Shown here in pieces: positions 23,649-31,476 of a DNA stretch of 64,000 nt; position 1 is the first letter of the stretch; the number at the start of each line of letters is the position of its first letter. Origin of the DNA: Halomonas eurihalina (GTDB lineage: Bacteria > Pseudomonadota > Gammaproteobacteria > Pseudomonadales > Halomonadaceae); the NCBI RefSeq assembly GCF_008274785.1, contig NZ_VTPU01000001.1, forward strand, positions 372,001 to 436,000, read 5' to 3'. The position numbers and the translations under genes are program-made. The notes under the pieces were generated by a model. It had not been told where the DNA came from, ran no database searches, and saw only the letters and a program-made list of their open reading frames with translations.

Positions 23649-24968
23649 ATGCGACCCGATGCCCCCACAAGCACCGACGACCGAGGCCCCATCGATCACC
23701 TGGTGATCGTCGGCAACGGCATGGCCGCCCACCGCCTGGTCGCGACACTCTGCGACAAGCCCCGGGCGCCCCGCCGGATCACCGTCATCGGTGTGGAAAC
23801 CAGTCACGCCTACAACCGTATCCTGCTGTCGCCCTGGCTGGCCGGCGAAATGCAGCGCGATGCCCTGTGCCTGCCCGAGCGCGCCGCGACCACACAGACC
23901 GGCACACGCATCGAGACCCGGCTGGGCGAGCGCGTCACCGCCATCGACCGCGAAGCGCGCCGGGTGACCACCGACCGGGGTGCGAGCCTCGACTACGATC
24001 GGCTGGTGCTGGCCACCGGCTCGCGTTCCGCGATGCCACCGGTGCCCGGGATGACCCTCGACGGCGTGCATGGTTTTCGCGACCTGGGCGATGCCGAGGC
24101 CCTGGCCCGGGCCGCTCGACACGGCGGCCGCGCCGTGGTCATCGGCGGCGGCCTGCTCGGCCTGGAAGCCGCCGAGGGGCTGCGCAAGCGCGGCATGCGG
24201 GTCCGGGTGATCCAGCGCAGTTCCCGTTTGATGAACCGCCAGCTCGACGCCACCGCCGCCGGGCTGTTGCGCGGTGAACTCGAGGCGCGAGGCCTGGAGG
24301 TAATCACCGACGGCCACTTGAGCGAGTTGGAAGACAACGGTCAGGGTCGTGTGCGTGCCGTGATCCTCGCCGATGGCACCCGGCTGGCCGCCGATCATGT
24401 GGTGATCGCCACCGGCATCACCCCCAACGTCGAGCCGGGACGTGCCGCCGGGCTCGACTGCGACCGTGCCATCCGCGTCGATGAGTGGCTGACCACTTCG
24501 GACGCCGCCATTCATGCCCTGGGCGAATGCTGTCAGTTCGGCTCAAGCACCTTCGGGCTGGTGGAGCCGATCTGGCAGCAGGTCGAGGTGCTCGCCGCCC
24601 GCCTGGCCGGCGAGGCCGGCCCCGGCTATCGCGATCACCCGACCGCCACCAAGCTCAAGATCAGCGGCGTGTCGCTGTACGCCTTCGGGCCCATCGAGGC
24701 CACGCCGGAGCACGACGAGCTCACCTACCACGACCCCGAACAGGGCGAATATCGCCGCTTGCTGCTGCGCGACGGCCACATCGACGGTGCCGTGCTCTAT
24801 GGCGATACCGCCATGGGCCCCTGGCTGTTTGACCGCTCCCAGGACGGCATGCAGTTCGGCAGTGCGCGTCGCGCCCTGCTGCTCGGCCAGGCCGATACCG
24901 AGACCCTGATCGACGACCAAGCAAGCGCCCCCCAAGCCACCGACACTCTCGCCCAGGAGGCCGCATGA
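23649..24968 (+). CDS. FAD/NAD(P)-dependent oxidoreductase, NasB/NasC-like nitrate reductase partner
   Basis: This 439-residue pyridine nucleotide-disulfide oxidoreductase has two Rossmann motifs: VIVGNGMAAHRLV near residue 18 for FAD, and VVIGGGLLGLEAAE near residue 160 for NAD(P)H. HALGECCQ and FGLVEPIWQQ are shared with the N-terminal half of NirB-type reductases. It lacks a BFD or siroheme domain. The likely job is to pass electrons from NADH to NasA, as NasB/NasC proteins do; a second NirB-associated role is possible. CAGGAGG precedes the ATG, and the stop overlaps the nirB start. Confidence 0.85.
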   Translation: MRPDAPTSTDDRGPIDHLVIVGNGMAAHRLVATLCDKPRAPRRITVIGVETSHAYNRILLSPWLAGEMQRDALCLPERAATTQTGTRIETRLGERVTAIDREARRVTTDRGASLDYDRLVLATGSRSAMPPVPGMTLDGVHGFRDLGDAEALARAARHGGRAVVIGGGLLGLEAAEGLRKRGMRVRVIQRSSRLMNRQLDATAAGLLRGELEARGLEVITDGHLSELEDNGQGRVRAVILADGTRLAADHVVIATGITPNVEPGRAAGLDCDRAIRVDEWLTTSDAAIHALGECCQFGSSTFGLVEPIWQQVEVLAARLAGEAGPGYRDHPTATKLKISGVSLYAFGPIEATPEHDELTYHDPEQGEYRRLLLRDGHIDGAVLYGDTAMGPWLFDRSQDGMQFGSARRALLLGQADTETLIDDQASAPQATDTLAQEAA

Positions 24969-27469
24969 AGGCATCGAACGCCACTTCTCAGGACCTGATC
25001 ATCGTCGGCAACGGCATGGTCGGCCATCACCTCGTCGAACAGCTCATCGAGCGCGGCGCCCATCGGCACTACCGGATTCGGGTATTCGGCGAAGAGCGCC
25101 ACCTGGCCTACGACCGGGTGCACCTTTCCGAGTACTTCAGCGGTCGTGATGCCGACGACCTGGCGCTTTCGACCGCTGACTACTACGCCGAGCACGGCAT
25201 CGAGCTGCACCTGCATGAAGCGGTCACCGACATCGACCGTGACGCCCGCGAACTGGTCACGCCCCAGGGGCGCTATGCGTACGATCGCCTGGTGCTGGCC
25301 ACCGGCTCCTACCCTTTCGTGCCGCCGATCCCCGGCGGCGACCGGGACGGTTGTCTGGTCTACCGCACCCTGGACGATCTCGACGCCATCCGCGAGGCCG
25401 CCCGCTCGGCCACCACCGGCGTGGTGGTCGGTGGCGGCCTGCTGGGCCTGGAAGCCGCCAACGCCCTGCGCGGGCTCGACCTGGACACCGCCGTGGTGGA
25501 ATTCGCACCGCGCCTGATGCCCATGCAGGTCGACAACGAAGGCGGCGAGCTGCTGCGCGAGAAGATCGAGGCATTGGGCGTTCAGGTACTGACCGACCGG
25601 GCGACCCAGCACATCGAGGATGGCGACACCAGCCGCCACCGCATGGTGTTCCAGGACGACAAGCGGCTGGAGACCGACCTGATCGTCTTCTCGGCGGGCA
25701 TTCGCCCGAGGGACGAACTGGCCCGCAATGCCGGCCTGGAGATGGGCGAACGCGGCGGCGTGGTCATCGATGATCGCTGCCTGACCAGCGATCCGGCGAT
25801 TCTCGCCGTCGGCGAGGTCGCCCTCTGGCAAGGCAGCATCTTCGGCCTGGTGGCACCGGGTTACCAGATGGCCAAGGCCGCCGCCGACACCCTGTGCGGT
25901 GGCGAGCTGACCTTCGAGGGTGCCGACATGAGCACCAAGCTGAAACTGCTCGGCGTCGATGTCGGCGCCATCGGCGATGCCCACGGCGACCGCTCGCCCG
26001 GTGCCCGCCAGTTCCGCTACGTCGACCAGATCAAGCAGGAGTACCGCAAGCTGGTCGTCTCCAGCGACGGCAAGAAGCTGCTCGGCGCCATGTTGGTCGG
26101 CGACAACGCCACCTACGACACCCTGATGCAGTACTACGCCAATGGCCTGGAACTACCGGCGGATCCCGCCTCGCTGATCCTTCCCAGCGTCGAGGGCGCC
26201 CCCGCCCTGGGACCCGACGCCCTGCCCGAGACGGCCTGGATCTGCTCCTGCCATAACGTCACCAAGGGCGCGATCTGCGAGGCCATCGACGCCGGCTGCA
26301 ATGATCTCGGCGCGGTCAAGGGCGCTACCAAGGCGAGTACCGGGTGCGGCGGCTGTGCGGCGCTGCTCAAGAGCGTGGTCGACAGCGAACTGGAGGCGCG
26401 CGGGGTCGAGGTCGACCAGTCGATCTGCGAGCACTTCGCCCATACCCGCCAGGCGCTCTATTCGATCGTACGGGTCGAGGGCATCAAGACCTTCGGCGAG
26501 CTGATCGAAAAGCACGGCCATGGCCTGGGCTGCGATATCTGCAAGCCGGCGGTGGCCTCGATCCTGGCCTCCTGCTTCAACGAACCGATCACCGATGCCG
26601 CCCACGTGCCCCTGCAGGACACCAATGACACCTTCATGGCCAACATGCAGAAAAACGGCACCTATTCGGTAGTACCGCGCATTCCCGGCGGCGAGATCAC
26701 CCCGAGCAAGCTGCGCGTGCTGGGCGAGGTCGGCGAGAAATACGGCCTGTACACCAAGATCACCGGCGGTCAGCGCGTCGATCTCTTCGGCGCTCGACTC
26801 GAGCAATTGCCCGACATCTGGGCCGAATTGATCGAGGCCGGCTTCGAGACCGGCCATGCCTACGGCAAGGCCACCCGCACGGTGAAGTCCTGCGTGGGCA
26901 GCACCTGGTGCCGCTACGGCGTTCAGGACAGCGTGGGCATGGCGATCCACCTCGAGAATCGCTACAAGGGGCTGCGTTCGCCACACAAGCTCAAGTTTGC
27001 CGTCTCTGGCTGCACCCGGGAATGCGCCGAGGCGCAGAGCAAGGATGTCGGCGTGATCGCCACCGAGCACGGCTGGAACCTCTATGTCTGCGGCAACGGC
27101 GGCATGCGTCCGCGCCATGCCGAGCTGTTCGCCACCGACCTCGACGATGGCACCCTGATCCGCTACATCGACCGCTTTTTGATGTTCTACGTGCGTACCG
27201 CCGATCGGCTGCAGCGCACTTCGGTATGGCGCGAAAACCTCGAAGGCGGGCTCGACTATCTCAAGGAGGTCGTGATCGACGACAGCCTGGGGCTCGGCGA
27301 TGAACTCGAGCGCCAGATGCAGACGGTGATCGACAACTACGAGTGCGAGTGGGCCGGCGCGCTTTCCGACCCCGAGAAACTCAAGCGCTTCCGCAGCTTC
27401 GTCAACGACGAGCGGCCAGACCCGGACATCATCGTGACCGAGGAGCGAGGCCAGTTGCGTCCGGCATAG
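24965..27469 (+). CDS. nirB: Assimilatory nitrite reductase [NAD(P)H], large subunit
   Basis: An 834-residue cytoplasmic enzyme reducing nitrite to ammonium with six electrons from NAD(P)H. Domains in order: an FAD/NAD(P) reductase (IIVGNGMVGHHLVEQL; GVVVGGGLLGLEAANAL), a BFD-like [2Fe-2S] segment near residue 428 (CSCHNVTKGAI, later TGCGGCAALL), and the siroheme/[4Fe-4S] module. The cluster cysteines are in CVGSTWC (C-x5-C, near 638) and CTREC (C-x3-C, near 680). Length is normal. It is translationally coupled to the upstream reductase. A 224-base gap with a structured element separates it from nirD. Confidence 0.97.
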   Translation: MKASNATSQDLIIVGNGMVGHHLVEQLIERGAHRHYRIRVFGEERHLAYDRVHLSEYFSGRDADDLALSTADYYAEHGIELHLHEAVTDIDRDARELVTPQGRYAYDRLVLATGSYPFVPPIPGGDRDGCLVYRTLDDLDAIREAARSATTGVVVGGGLLGLEAANALRGLDLDTAVVEFAPRLMPMQVDNEGGELLREKIEALGVQVLTDRATQHIEDGDTSRHRMVFQDDKRLETDLIVFSAGIRPRDELARNAGLEMGERGGVVIDDRCLTSDPAILAVGEVALWQGSIFGLVAPGYQMAKAAADTLCGGELTFEGADMSTKLKLLGVDVGAIGDAHGDRSPGARQFRYVDQIKQEYRKLVVSSDGKKLLGAMLVGDNATYDTLMQYYANGLELPADPASLILPSVEGAPALGPDALPETAWICSCHNVTKGAICEAIDAGCNDLGAVKGATKASTGCGGCAALLKSVVDSELEARGVEVDQSICEHFAHTRQALYSIVRVEGIKTFGELIEKHGHGLGCDICKPAVASILASCFNEPITDAAHVPLQDTNDTFMANMQKNGTYSVVPRIPGGEITPSKLRVLGEVGEKYGLYTKITGGQRVDLFGARLEQLPDIWAELIEAGFETGHAYGKATRTVKSCVGSTWCRYGVQDSVGMAIHLENRYKGLRSPHKLKFAVSGCTRECAEAQSKDVGVIATEHGWNLYVCGNGGMRPRHAELFATDLDDGTLIRYIDRFLMFYVRTADRLQRTSVWRENLEGGLDYLKEVVIDDSLGLGDELERQMQTVIDNYECEWAGALSDPEKLKRFRSFVNDERPDPDIIVTEERGQLRPA

Positions 27470-27514
27470 GCGTTTTGAGCAAAGCGACGAGGGTCAATAC
27501 TTCCGGTGCATGCC

Positions 27515-27605
27515 GGGGACAAGCCTTCGCGAGGGCGCTGTAAACCCATCCATGGGCGCTACTTTTGCCATCCATGGCAAAAGACCCTCGCTTCACCTTG
27601 TCCCC
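27515..27605. repeat. Structured, repeat-like intergenic element between nirB and nirD
   Basis: Outer arms GGGGACAAG (27515-27523) and CTTGTCCCC (27597-27605) enclose a second pair, GCGAGGG (27529-27535) and CCCTCGC (27585-27591). Inside lie two hairpins of similar design: CCCAT-CC-ATGGG (27545-27556) and CTTTTGCCAT-CC-ATGGCAAAAG (27562-27583). The whole folds as a three-way junction. No coding frame uses it. Its compact symmetrical design suggests a dispersed repeat; only one copy is in this window. Confidence 0.65.
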
Positions 27606-27693
27606 GACCTCCGGCTCCCTCAGGCCCGCAAGTCCTGGCCACCGCCTGTCTCCTGAACAACCAGGATTTCCAGAACAACCAAGGAGCTCTCCC

Positions 27694-28068
27694 ATGACCA
27701 CCGCCACCGCCGAAGACCTGACCACCTCCAACGACTGGCAGCCCCTGTGCACCAGGGACGACCTGGTCGCCCACTCCGGCATCGCCGCCCGCATCGAGCC
27801 CCGTGACGGCCCCGCCCAGGTGGCGATCTTCTACCTGCCCGGCCACGCCCCGGAACTCTATGCCATCGACCATCACGACCCCTTTTCCGGCGCCAACGTC
27901 ATCGCCCGGGGCATCGTCGGCGACGTGGCGGGCGAGCCAGTCGTGGCCTCGCCGCTCTACAAGCAGCACTTCAGGTTGCGCGACGGGCAGTGCATCGAAG
28001 ACGAGCAAGTGAAACTGCGCACCTGGCGCGTCGCCCTGCGCAACGGGCACGTCATGGTGCAAGTCTGA
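27694..28068 (+). CDS. nirD: Assimilatory nitrite reductase, small subunit
   Basis: A 124-residue protein with the Rieske-like fold of NirD. The Rieske C-x-H and C-x-x-H cluster ligands are absent, as usual for the family, so it has a structural rather than redox role in NirBD. Recognisable segments are IFYLPGHAPELYAIDHHDPF and SPLYKQHFRLRDGQC. AAGGAG seven bases upstream decides the start at 27694 although the frame is open further upstream. It is followed by a terminator that ends the nitrite-reductase operon. Confidence 0.93.
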   Translation: MTTATAEDLTTSNDWQPLCTRDDLVAHSGIAARIEPRDGPAQVAIFYLPGHAPELYAIDHHDPFSGANVIARGIVGDVAGEPVVASPLYKQHFRLRDGQCIEDEQVKLRTWRVALRNGHVMVQV

Positions 28069-28073
28069 CACCG

Positions 28074-28103
28074 CGGCCTCGCCAACCGGCGGGGCCGTTT
28101 CGT
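28074..28103 (+). terminator. Rho-independent terminator after nirD
   Basis: CGGCCTCGCC (28074-28083) pairs with GGCGGGGCCG (28088-28097), with one mismatch, around AACC. TTTCGTT follows. Confidence 0.75.
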
Positions 28104-28357
28104 TGGCGCTTCCGTGGAGGCCTTCTACTTGCAGACTTGACGATATGGTCCATGCTAAGAAGGCACTGACGGCAATGCCAACGTTGCACCCTAGGCATCA
28201 TCCAATGTCCAACGTCATAGAAAGGAGGCAAGCACATCACACGATCAGGGAGACACGTCACGCCTTGTCATAGATCTGACATTTTGCGCTGACAGTGTCG
28301 ACATCGAGGCGTCATGTTGGTGACGCCGATCCGGTGACAATCAGGAGAGCTGCGCCG

Positions 28358-29770
28358 ATGGTACGCATCGACAAGAAAGCCACCCGGCTTTACGTGCTGG
28401 ACACCAATGTCCTGATCCACGACCCCGCCGCCCTCTACCAGTTCGATGAGCACGAAGTGGTGATCCCGATGACCGTGCTCGAGGAGTTGGACAAACACAA
28501 GAACGGCATCCGCGAGATCGCTCGCACCGCCCGGCAAGTCAGCCGAACCCTGTCGGACCTCACCGCCAACGTCGATATCGGCCAGATTCGCGACGGCATT
28601 CCCATTCCTCGTCTCACCGGCCCCGAAGGCCGTCTCCGCCTACTCTGCTACAACGACCTCAAGCCCCTCGACCCGCTCGAGGACAGTCCCGACAACCGGC
28701 TGCTCACCGAAACCTGCCGGCTGCGCGACGAACGCCCCGACGCCTCGGTCGTGCTGGTCACCAAGGACATCAACCTGAGGGTCAAGGCGGCGGCGCTCGG
28801 CGTGCCGGTGGAGGACTACCTCACCGATCGCGCCTTCGACGACAGCGACGCCATGATCAGTGGCGCGCATATCTACCCCGAGGCCGGCCACGACGGCAGT
28901 GGTCTTTGGGAAGGCTTGCGTGCCGACGTCAAGGTCGACCGTGAAGAAGACCGCGTGGTCTATCGCCTCAACGGCGAGATCCCGGAGGACTGGCACCTGG
29001 GCATGCTGGTCTCGGACAGCGACAACGGCGCCAGCTTCGAGGCTGTGGTGCGTGAAGTGAGCCCCCGGAACGCCCAGCTCGAGCTGCTCACCGACTATCG
29101 CCACGGTGCCAGCGTGTGGGGCGTCCACGCCCACGACAGCCGGCAGAACTTCACGCTCAATCTGCTAATGGACGACGACATCGACCTGGTCACCATCGCC
29201 GGCAGCGCCGGTACCGGCAAGACCTTCATGACGCTCGCCGCCGCCTTCCAGCAGACGCTGGACACCAAGCGCTTCGAGCGAGTGGTGTTCACCCGGGCGC
29301 CGATCTCGATGAGCGAGGATATCGGCTACCTGCCCGGTACCGAGGAAGAGAAGATGTCGCCCTGGATGGGCGCCTTCCATGACAACATGGACAACCTGCT
29401 GCGCGACGAGCACGACGGCAGTACCACCTGGAACCAGGAGGCCACCCGTCAACTGCTCGGCTCGCGGGTGCAGATTCGCGCCCCGGGCTTCATGCGCGGC
29501 CGCACCCTCAACGACACCTTCCTGATCATCGACGAGGCACAGAACTTCACGCCCAAGCAGCTCAAGTCACTGATCACCCGCGCCGGGCGCAACACCAAGA
29601 TTGTCTGCCTGGGTAACGTGGGGCAGATCGATACGCCTTATCTCACCGCCAACACCTGCGGCATGGCCGCCGTGGTGCAGCACTTCCGCGACTGGGCCCA
29701 TGCCGGCCACGTCACCCTGATGAGCGTCGAGCGCTCGCGCCTGGCACTCGCCGGCGAGGAACTGCTCTAA
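28358..29770 (+). CDS. PhoH-family PIN-ATPase (PhoH2-type)
   Basis: This 470-residue protein joins an N-terminal PIN-type RNase domain (YVLDTNVLIHDP, VVIPMTVLEELDKHK, ASVVLVTKDINLR with the acidic residues) to a C-terminal PhoH ATPase. Walker A is GSAGTGKTFMTLAAA near residue 290 and Walker B is TFLIIDEAQN near 390. Relatives studied in mycobacteria are RNA-unwinding ribonucleases. AGGAGA lies ten bases before the ATG. It is a single-gene unit with its own terminator. The 254 bases upstream contain no other gene that I can support. A link to phosphate is implied only by the family name. Confidence 0.93.
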   Translation: MVRIDKKATRLYVLDTNVLIHDPAALYQFDEHEVVIPMTVLEELDKHKNGIREIARTARQVSRTLSDLTANVDIGQIRDGIPIPRLTGPEGRLRLLCYNDLKPLDPLEDSPDNRLLTETCRLRDERPDASVVLVTKDINLRVKAAALGVPVEDYLTDRAFDDSDAMISGAHIYPEAGHDGSGLWEGLRADVKVDREEDRVVYRLNGEIPEDWHLGMLVSDSDNGASFEAVVREVSPRNAQLELLTDYRHGASVWGVHAHDSRQNFTLNLLMDDDIDLVTIAGSAGTGKTFMTLAAAFQQTLDTKRFERVVFTRAPISMSEDIGYLPGTEEEKMSPWMGAFHDNMDNLLRDEHDGSTTWNQEATRQLLGSRVQIRAPGFMRGRTLNDTFLIIDEAQNFTPKQLKSLITRAGRNTKIVCLGNVGQIDTPYLTANTCGMAAVVQHFRDWAHAGHVTLMSVERSRLALAGEELL

Positions 29771-29798
29771 CCGCGATCAGCCATCGCGCCTTCAACGC

Positions 29799-29831
29799 AA
29801 GGGGCCGGCGTCCAGACGCCGGCCCCTTGTT
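29799..29831 (+). terminator. Rho-independent terminator after phoH2
   Basis: AAGGGGCCGGCGTC (29799-29812) pairs perfectly with GACGCCGGCCCCTT (29815-29828), followed by GTT. The loop is only CA as drawn, so the top pairs probably open. Confidence 0.75.
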
Positions 29832-29901
29832 CATCTCGCAGCCCCAGCATCCCCGCGCGAACGGCGATCGCCCTCCAGACTGGCGAAGCGAATAGCACGA
29901 C

Positions 29902-30120
29902 TCAGACGCCGCGATTCACCGCCTTCTCGATCAACGCTTCGCTGTCGCTGCCCGGCCCCTGCTCCAACACCGTGCAGGCCTCGTGATAAAGACAGACAAA
30001 ACGCTGGCAGGATGCACAGTGCACCTGGTCATCAGGATTCTTGACGCTCGACACTCGCATTAGATGGCTGCCGCAACTCGGGCAGGCCACGGGTAAACGT
30101 AAATCTTCCGATAACGCCAT
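29902..30120 (-). CDS. Small zinc-ribbon protein of unknown function
   Basis: A 72-residue soluble protein with two CxxC knuckles (VACPSCGSHL at about residues 12-21 and HCASCQRFVC at about 34-43), enough for one zinc ribbon. It has a third Cys pair around CLYHEAC and an acidic C-terminal tail. No enzymatic motif is present. The minus strand reads AAGGAGGAGAGG just before the ATG, an excellent ribosome site that makes the gene credible despite its size. I do not recognise a specific family. It is convergent with phoH2. Confidence 0.72.
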   Translation of the reverse strand: MALSEDLRLPVACPSCGSHLMRVSSVKNPDDQVHCASCQRFVCLYHEACTVLEQGPGSDSEALIEKAVNRGV

Positions 30121-30227
30121 GTACCTCTCCTCCTTGCCGGTTCAGGCTAGTGCCAGTCACCCCGCCCCATGTCGCCAGGGCCTCCGATAGACCTTACCGG
30201 GCCGGGGTGCGTTCGCCAAGTCACCCA

Positions 30228-30893
30228 TCAAGCGAGCCGGGCGGACAGCCAGCGACCGATATCGGCGACCTGCTGCGGGCAGACGGCATGGGCCATGGGG
30301 TATTGCCGGTATTCGACCGGATATCCCATGGCGCGCAGGCGGTCGTGGGCTGCACGCCCCAGCGACTCGGGCACCACGGGATCGAGGTTGCCGTGATGCA
30401 CCTCGATGGGCAGGTCACGGTTGGCCTCGGCGTACTCGAGGCTGTCGGCGGTGGCGAGATAGGTCGACATGGCCAGCAACCCGCCCAAGCGCTGCGGAAA
30501 GCTCAAGGCCGCATGGTAGGCCACCGCGCCCCCCTGGGAAAAGCCGGCGACGATGATACGCTCGGGGGCGATGCCATGCTCGATCTGCTCGTCGATCAAG
30601 CCCTGGAGGCGCTCGGCGGATGCCTTGAGTTGGGTCTCGTCGACCTGACGATCCAGGCTCATCTCGGTGATGTCGTACCAGGCGGGCATCACCATGCCGC
30701 CATTGACCGTCACCGGCAGACGAGGCGCATGGGGCAGAATGAAGCGCACGCTGGCCTCGGCGGGCAACTCCAGGGCCGGTACCAGGGGCTCGAAGTCGTG
30801 GCCATCAGCGCCCAGGCCATGCAGGATGAAAACGCAGGCATCGGCAACCTTGCCGTTGGCCGGTTCGATGATCAACTCGTCAGGTGCGCTCAT
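30228..30893 (-). CDS. Carboxylesterase/phospholipase-family alpha/beta hydrolase
   Basis: A 221-residue serine hydrolase of the small carboxylesterase (EstB/acyl-protein thioesterase) family. The oxyanion-side motif FILHGLGADGHDF, the nucleophile elbow GFSQGG, the acid in GNLDPVVP and the histidine in MAHAVCP form a complete catalytic triad in normal order. There is no signal peptide, so it is cytoplasmic. The frame extends to a GTG at 30923, but the ATG at 30893 (MSAPDELIIE) begins the domain. The natural substrate cannot be read from sequence. Confidence 0.88.
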   Translation of the reverse strand: MSAPDELIIEPANGKVADACVFILHGLGADGHDFEPLVPALELPAEASVRFILPHAPRLPVTVNGGMVMPAWYDITEMSLDRQVDETQLKASAERLQGLIDEQIEHGIAPERIIVAGFSQGGAVAYHAALSFPQRLGGLLAMSTYLATADSLEYAEANRDLPIEVHHGNLDPVVPESLGRAAHDRLRAMGYPVEYRQYPMAHAVCPQQVADIGRWLSARLA

Positions 30894-30989
30894 GGCGACA
30901 TCATCTCCACAGACAAAAGCCACACCCTAGCGTAACGGCGGCAGCGAATAAATCGCGGCCAGGTATCGAGTGCGGTTTTCCTTCTCCCA

Positions 30990-31020
30990 AACGAAAGCGG
31001 GGCCCGCTTTCGCGGGCCCC
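30990..31020 (-). terminator. Rho-independent terminator of the cold-shock gene
   Basis: On the minus strand GGGGCCCGC and GCGGGCCCC close a GAAA tetraloop (GNRA type), followed by GCTTTCGTTT. It lies about 50 bases after the cold-shock gene stop. Confidence 0.8.
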
Positions 31021-31071
31021 GCCAACCAACCACCTGGAAGGTGGTTTATCCTGCATCAGGACAATCGACGA

Positions 31072-31278
31072 TCAGTCGACGACCTTGATGTTGGACGCCT
31101 GCAGGCCTTTCTTGCCCTGAGTGACGTCGAAGGAGACCTTCTGGCCGTCCTGCAGAGATTTGAAGCCTTCAGCTTGAATCTCGGAGAAGTGAGCGAACAG
31201 GTCGTCACCGTTGTCGTCCGGAGAGATGAAGCCAAAGCCTTTAGTGTCGTTGAACCACTTGACGGTACCGGTAGCCAT
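31072..31278 (-). CDS. CspA-family cold-shock protein
   Basis: A 68-residue OB-fold protein that binds single-stranded RNA and DNA and prevents mRNA structure. RNP1 (KGFGFISP) and RNP2 (LFAHF) are intact, and the length is exactly that of CspA-type proteins. AGGAA precedes the ATG. It has a roughly 140-200-base untranslated leader, as is common for cold-shock genes, and a strong terminator. Whether it is cold-induced or constitutive is not visible. Confidence 0.95.
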   Translation of the reverse strand: MATGTVKWFNDTKGFGFISPDDNGDDLFAHFSEIQAEGFKSLQDGQKVSFDVTQGKKGLQASNIKVVD

Positions 31279-31422
31279 TTTTCGAATTCCTCGAATAGCA
31301 TTGATTTGCCGGGAAATACCCGAGTTGCAGTGGGTAAAACAAGAAACGTTTCACCGGGAAATCGATGCCTGAGCGTTTCGATGACCACTTGCGATGTTCG
31401 ACTTGCTAACCTACTGCCAACT

Positions 31423-31451
31423 AGCATGCACCTGTGCAGAGTGCAGGTCAA
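31423..31451 (-). promoter_or_regulatory. Possible sigma-70 promoter and long 5' leader of the cold-shock gene
   Basis: The minus strand has TTGACC (31451-31446), 17 bases, then CATGCT (31428-31423). The -35 is good and the -10 poor. The resulting leader of about 140 bases fits cold-shock genes but has not been folded here. Confidence 0.35.
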
Positions 31452-31476
31452 ACACTATTTGCCCTATATGACGAGA

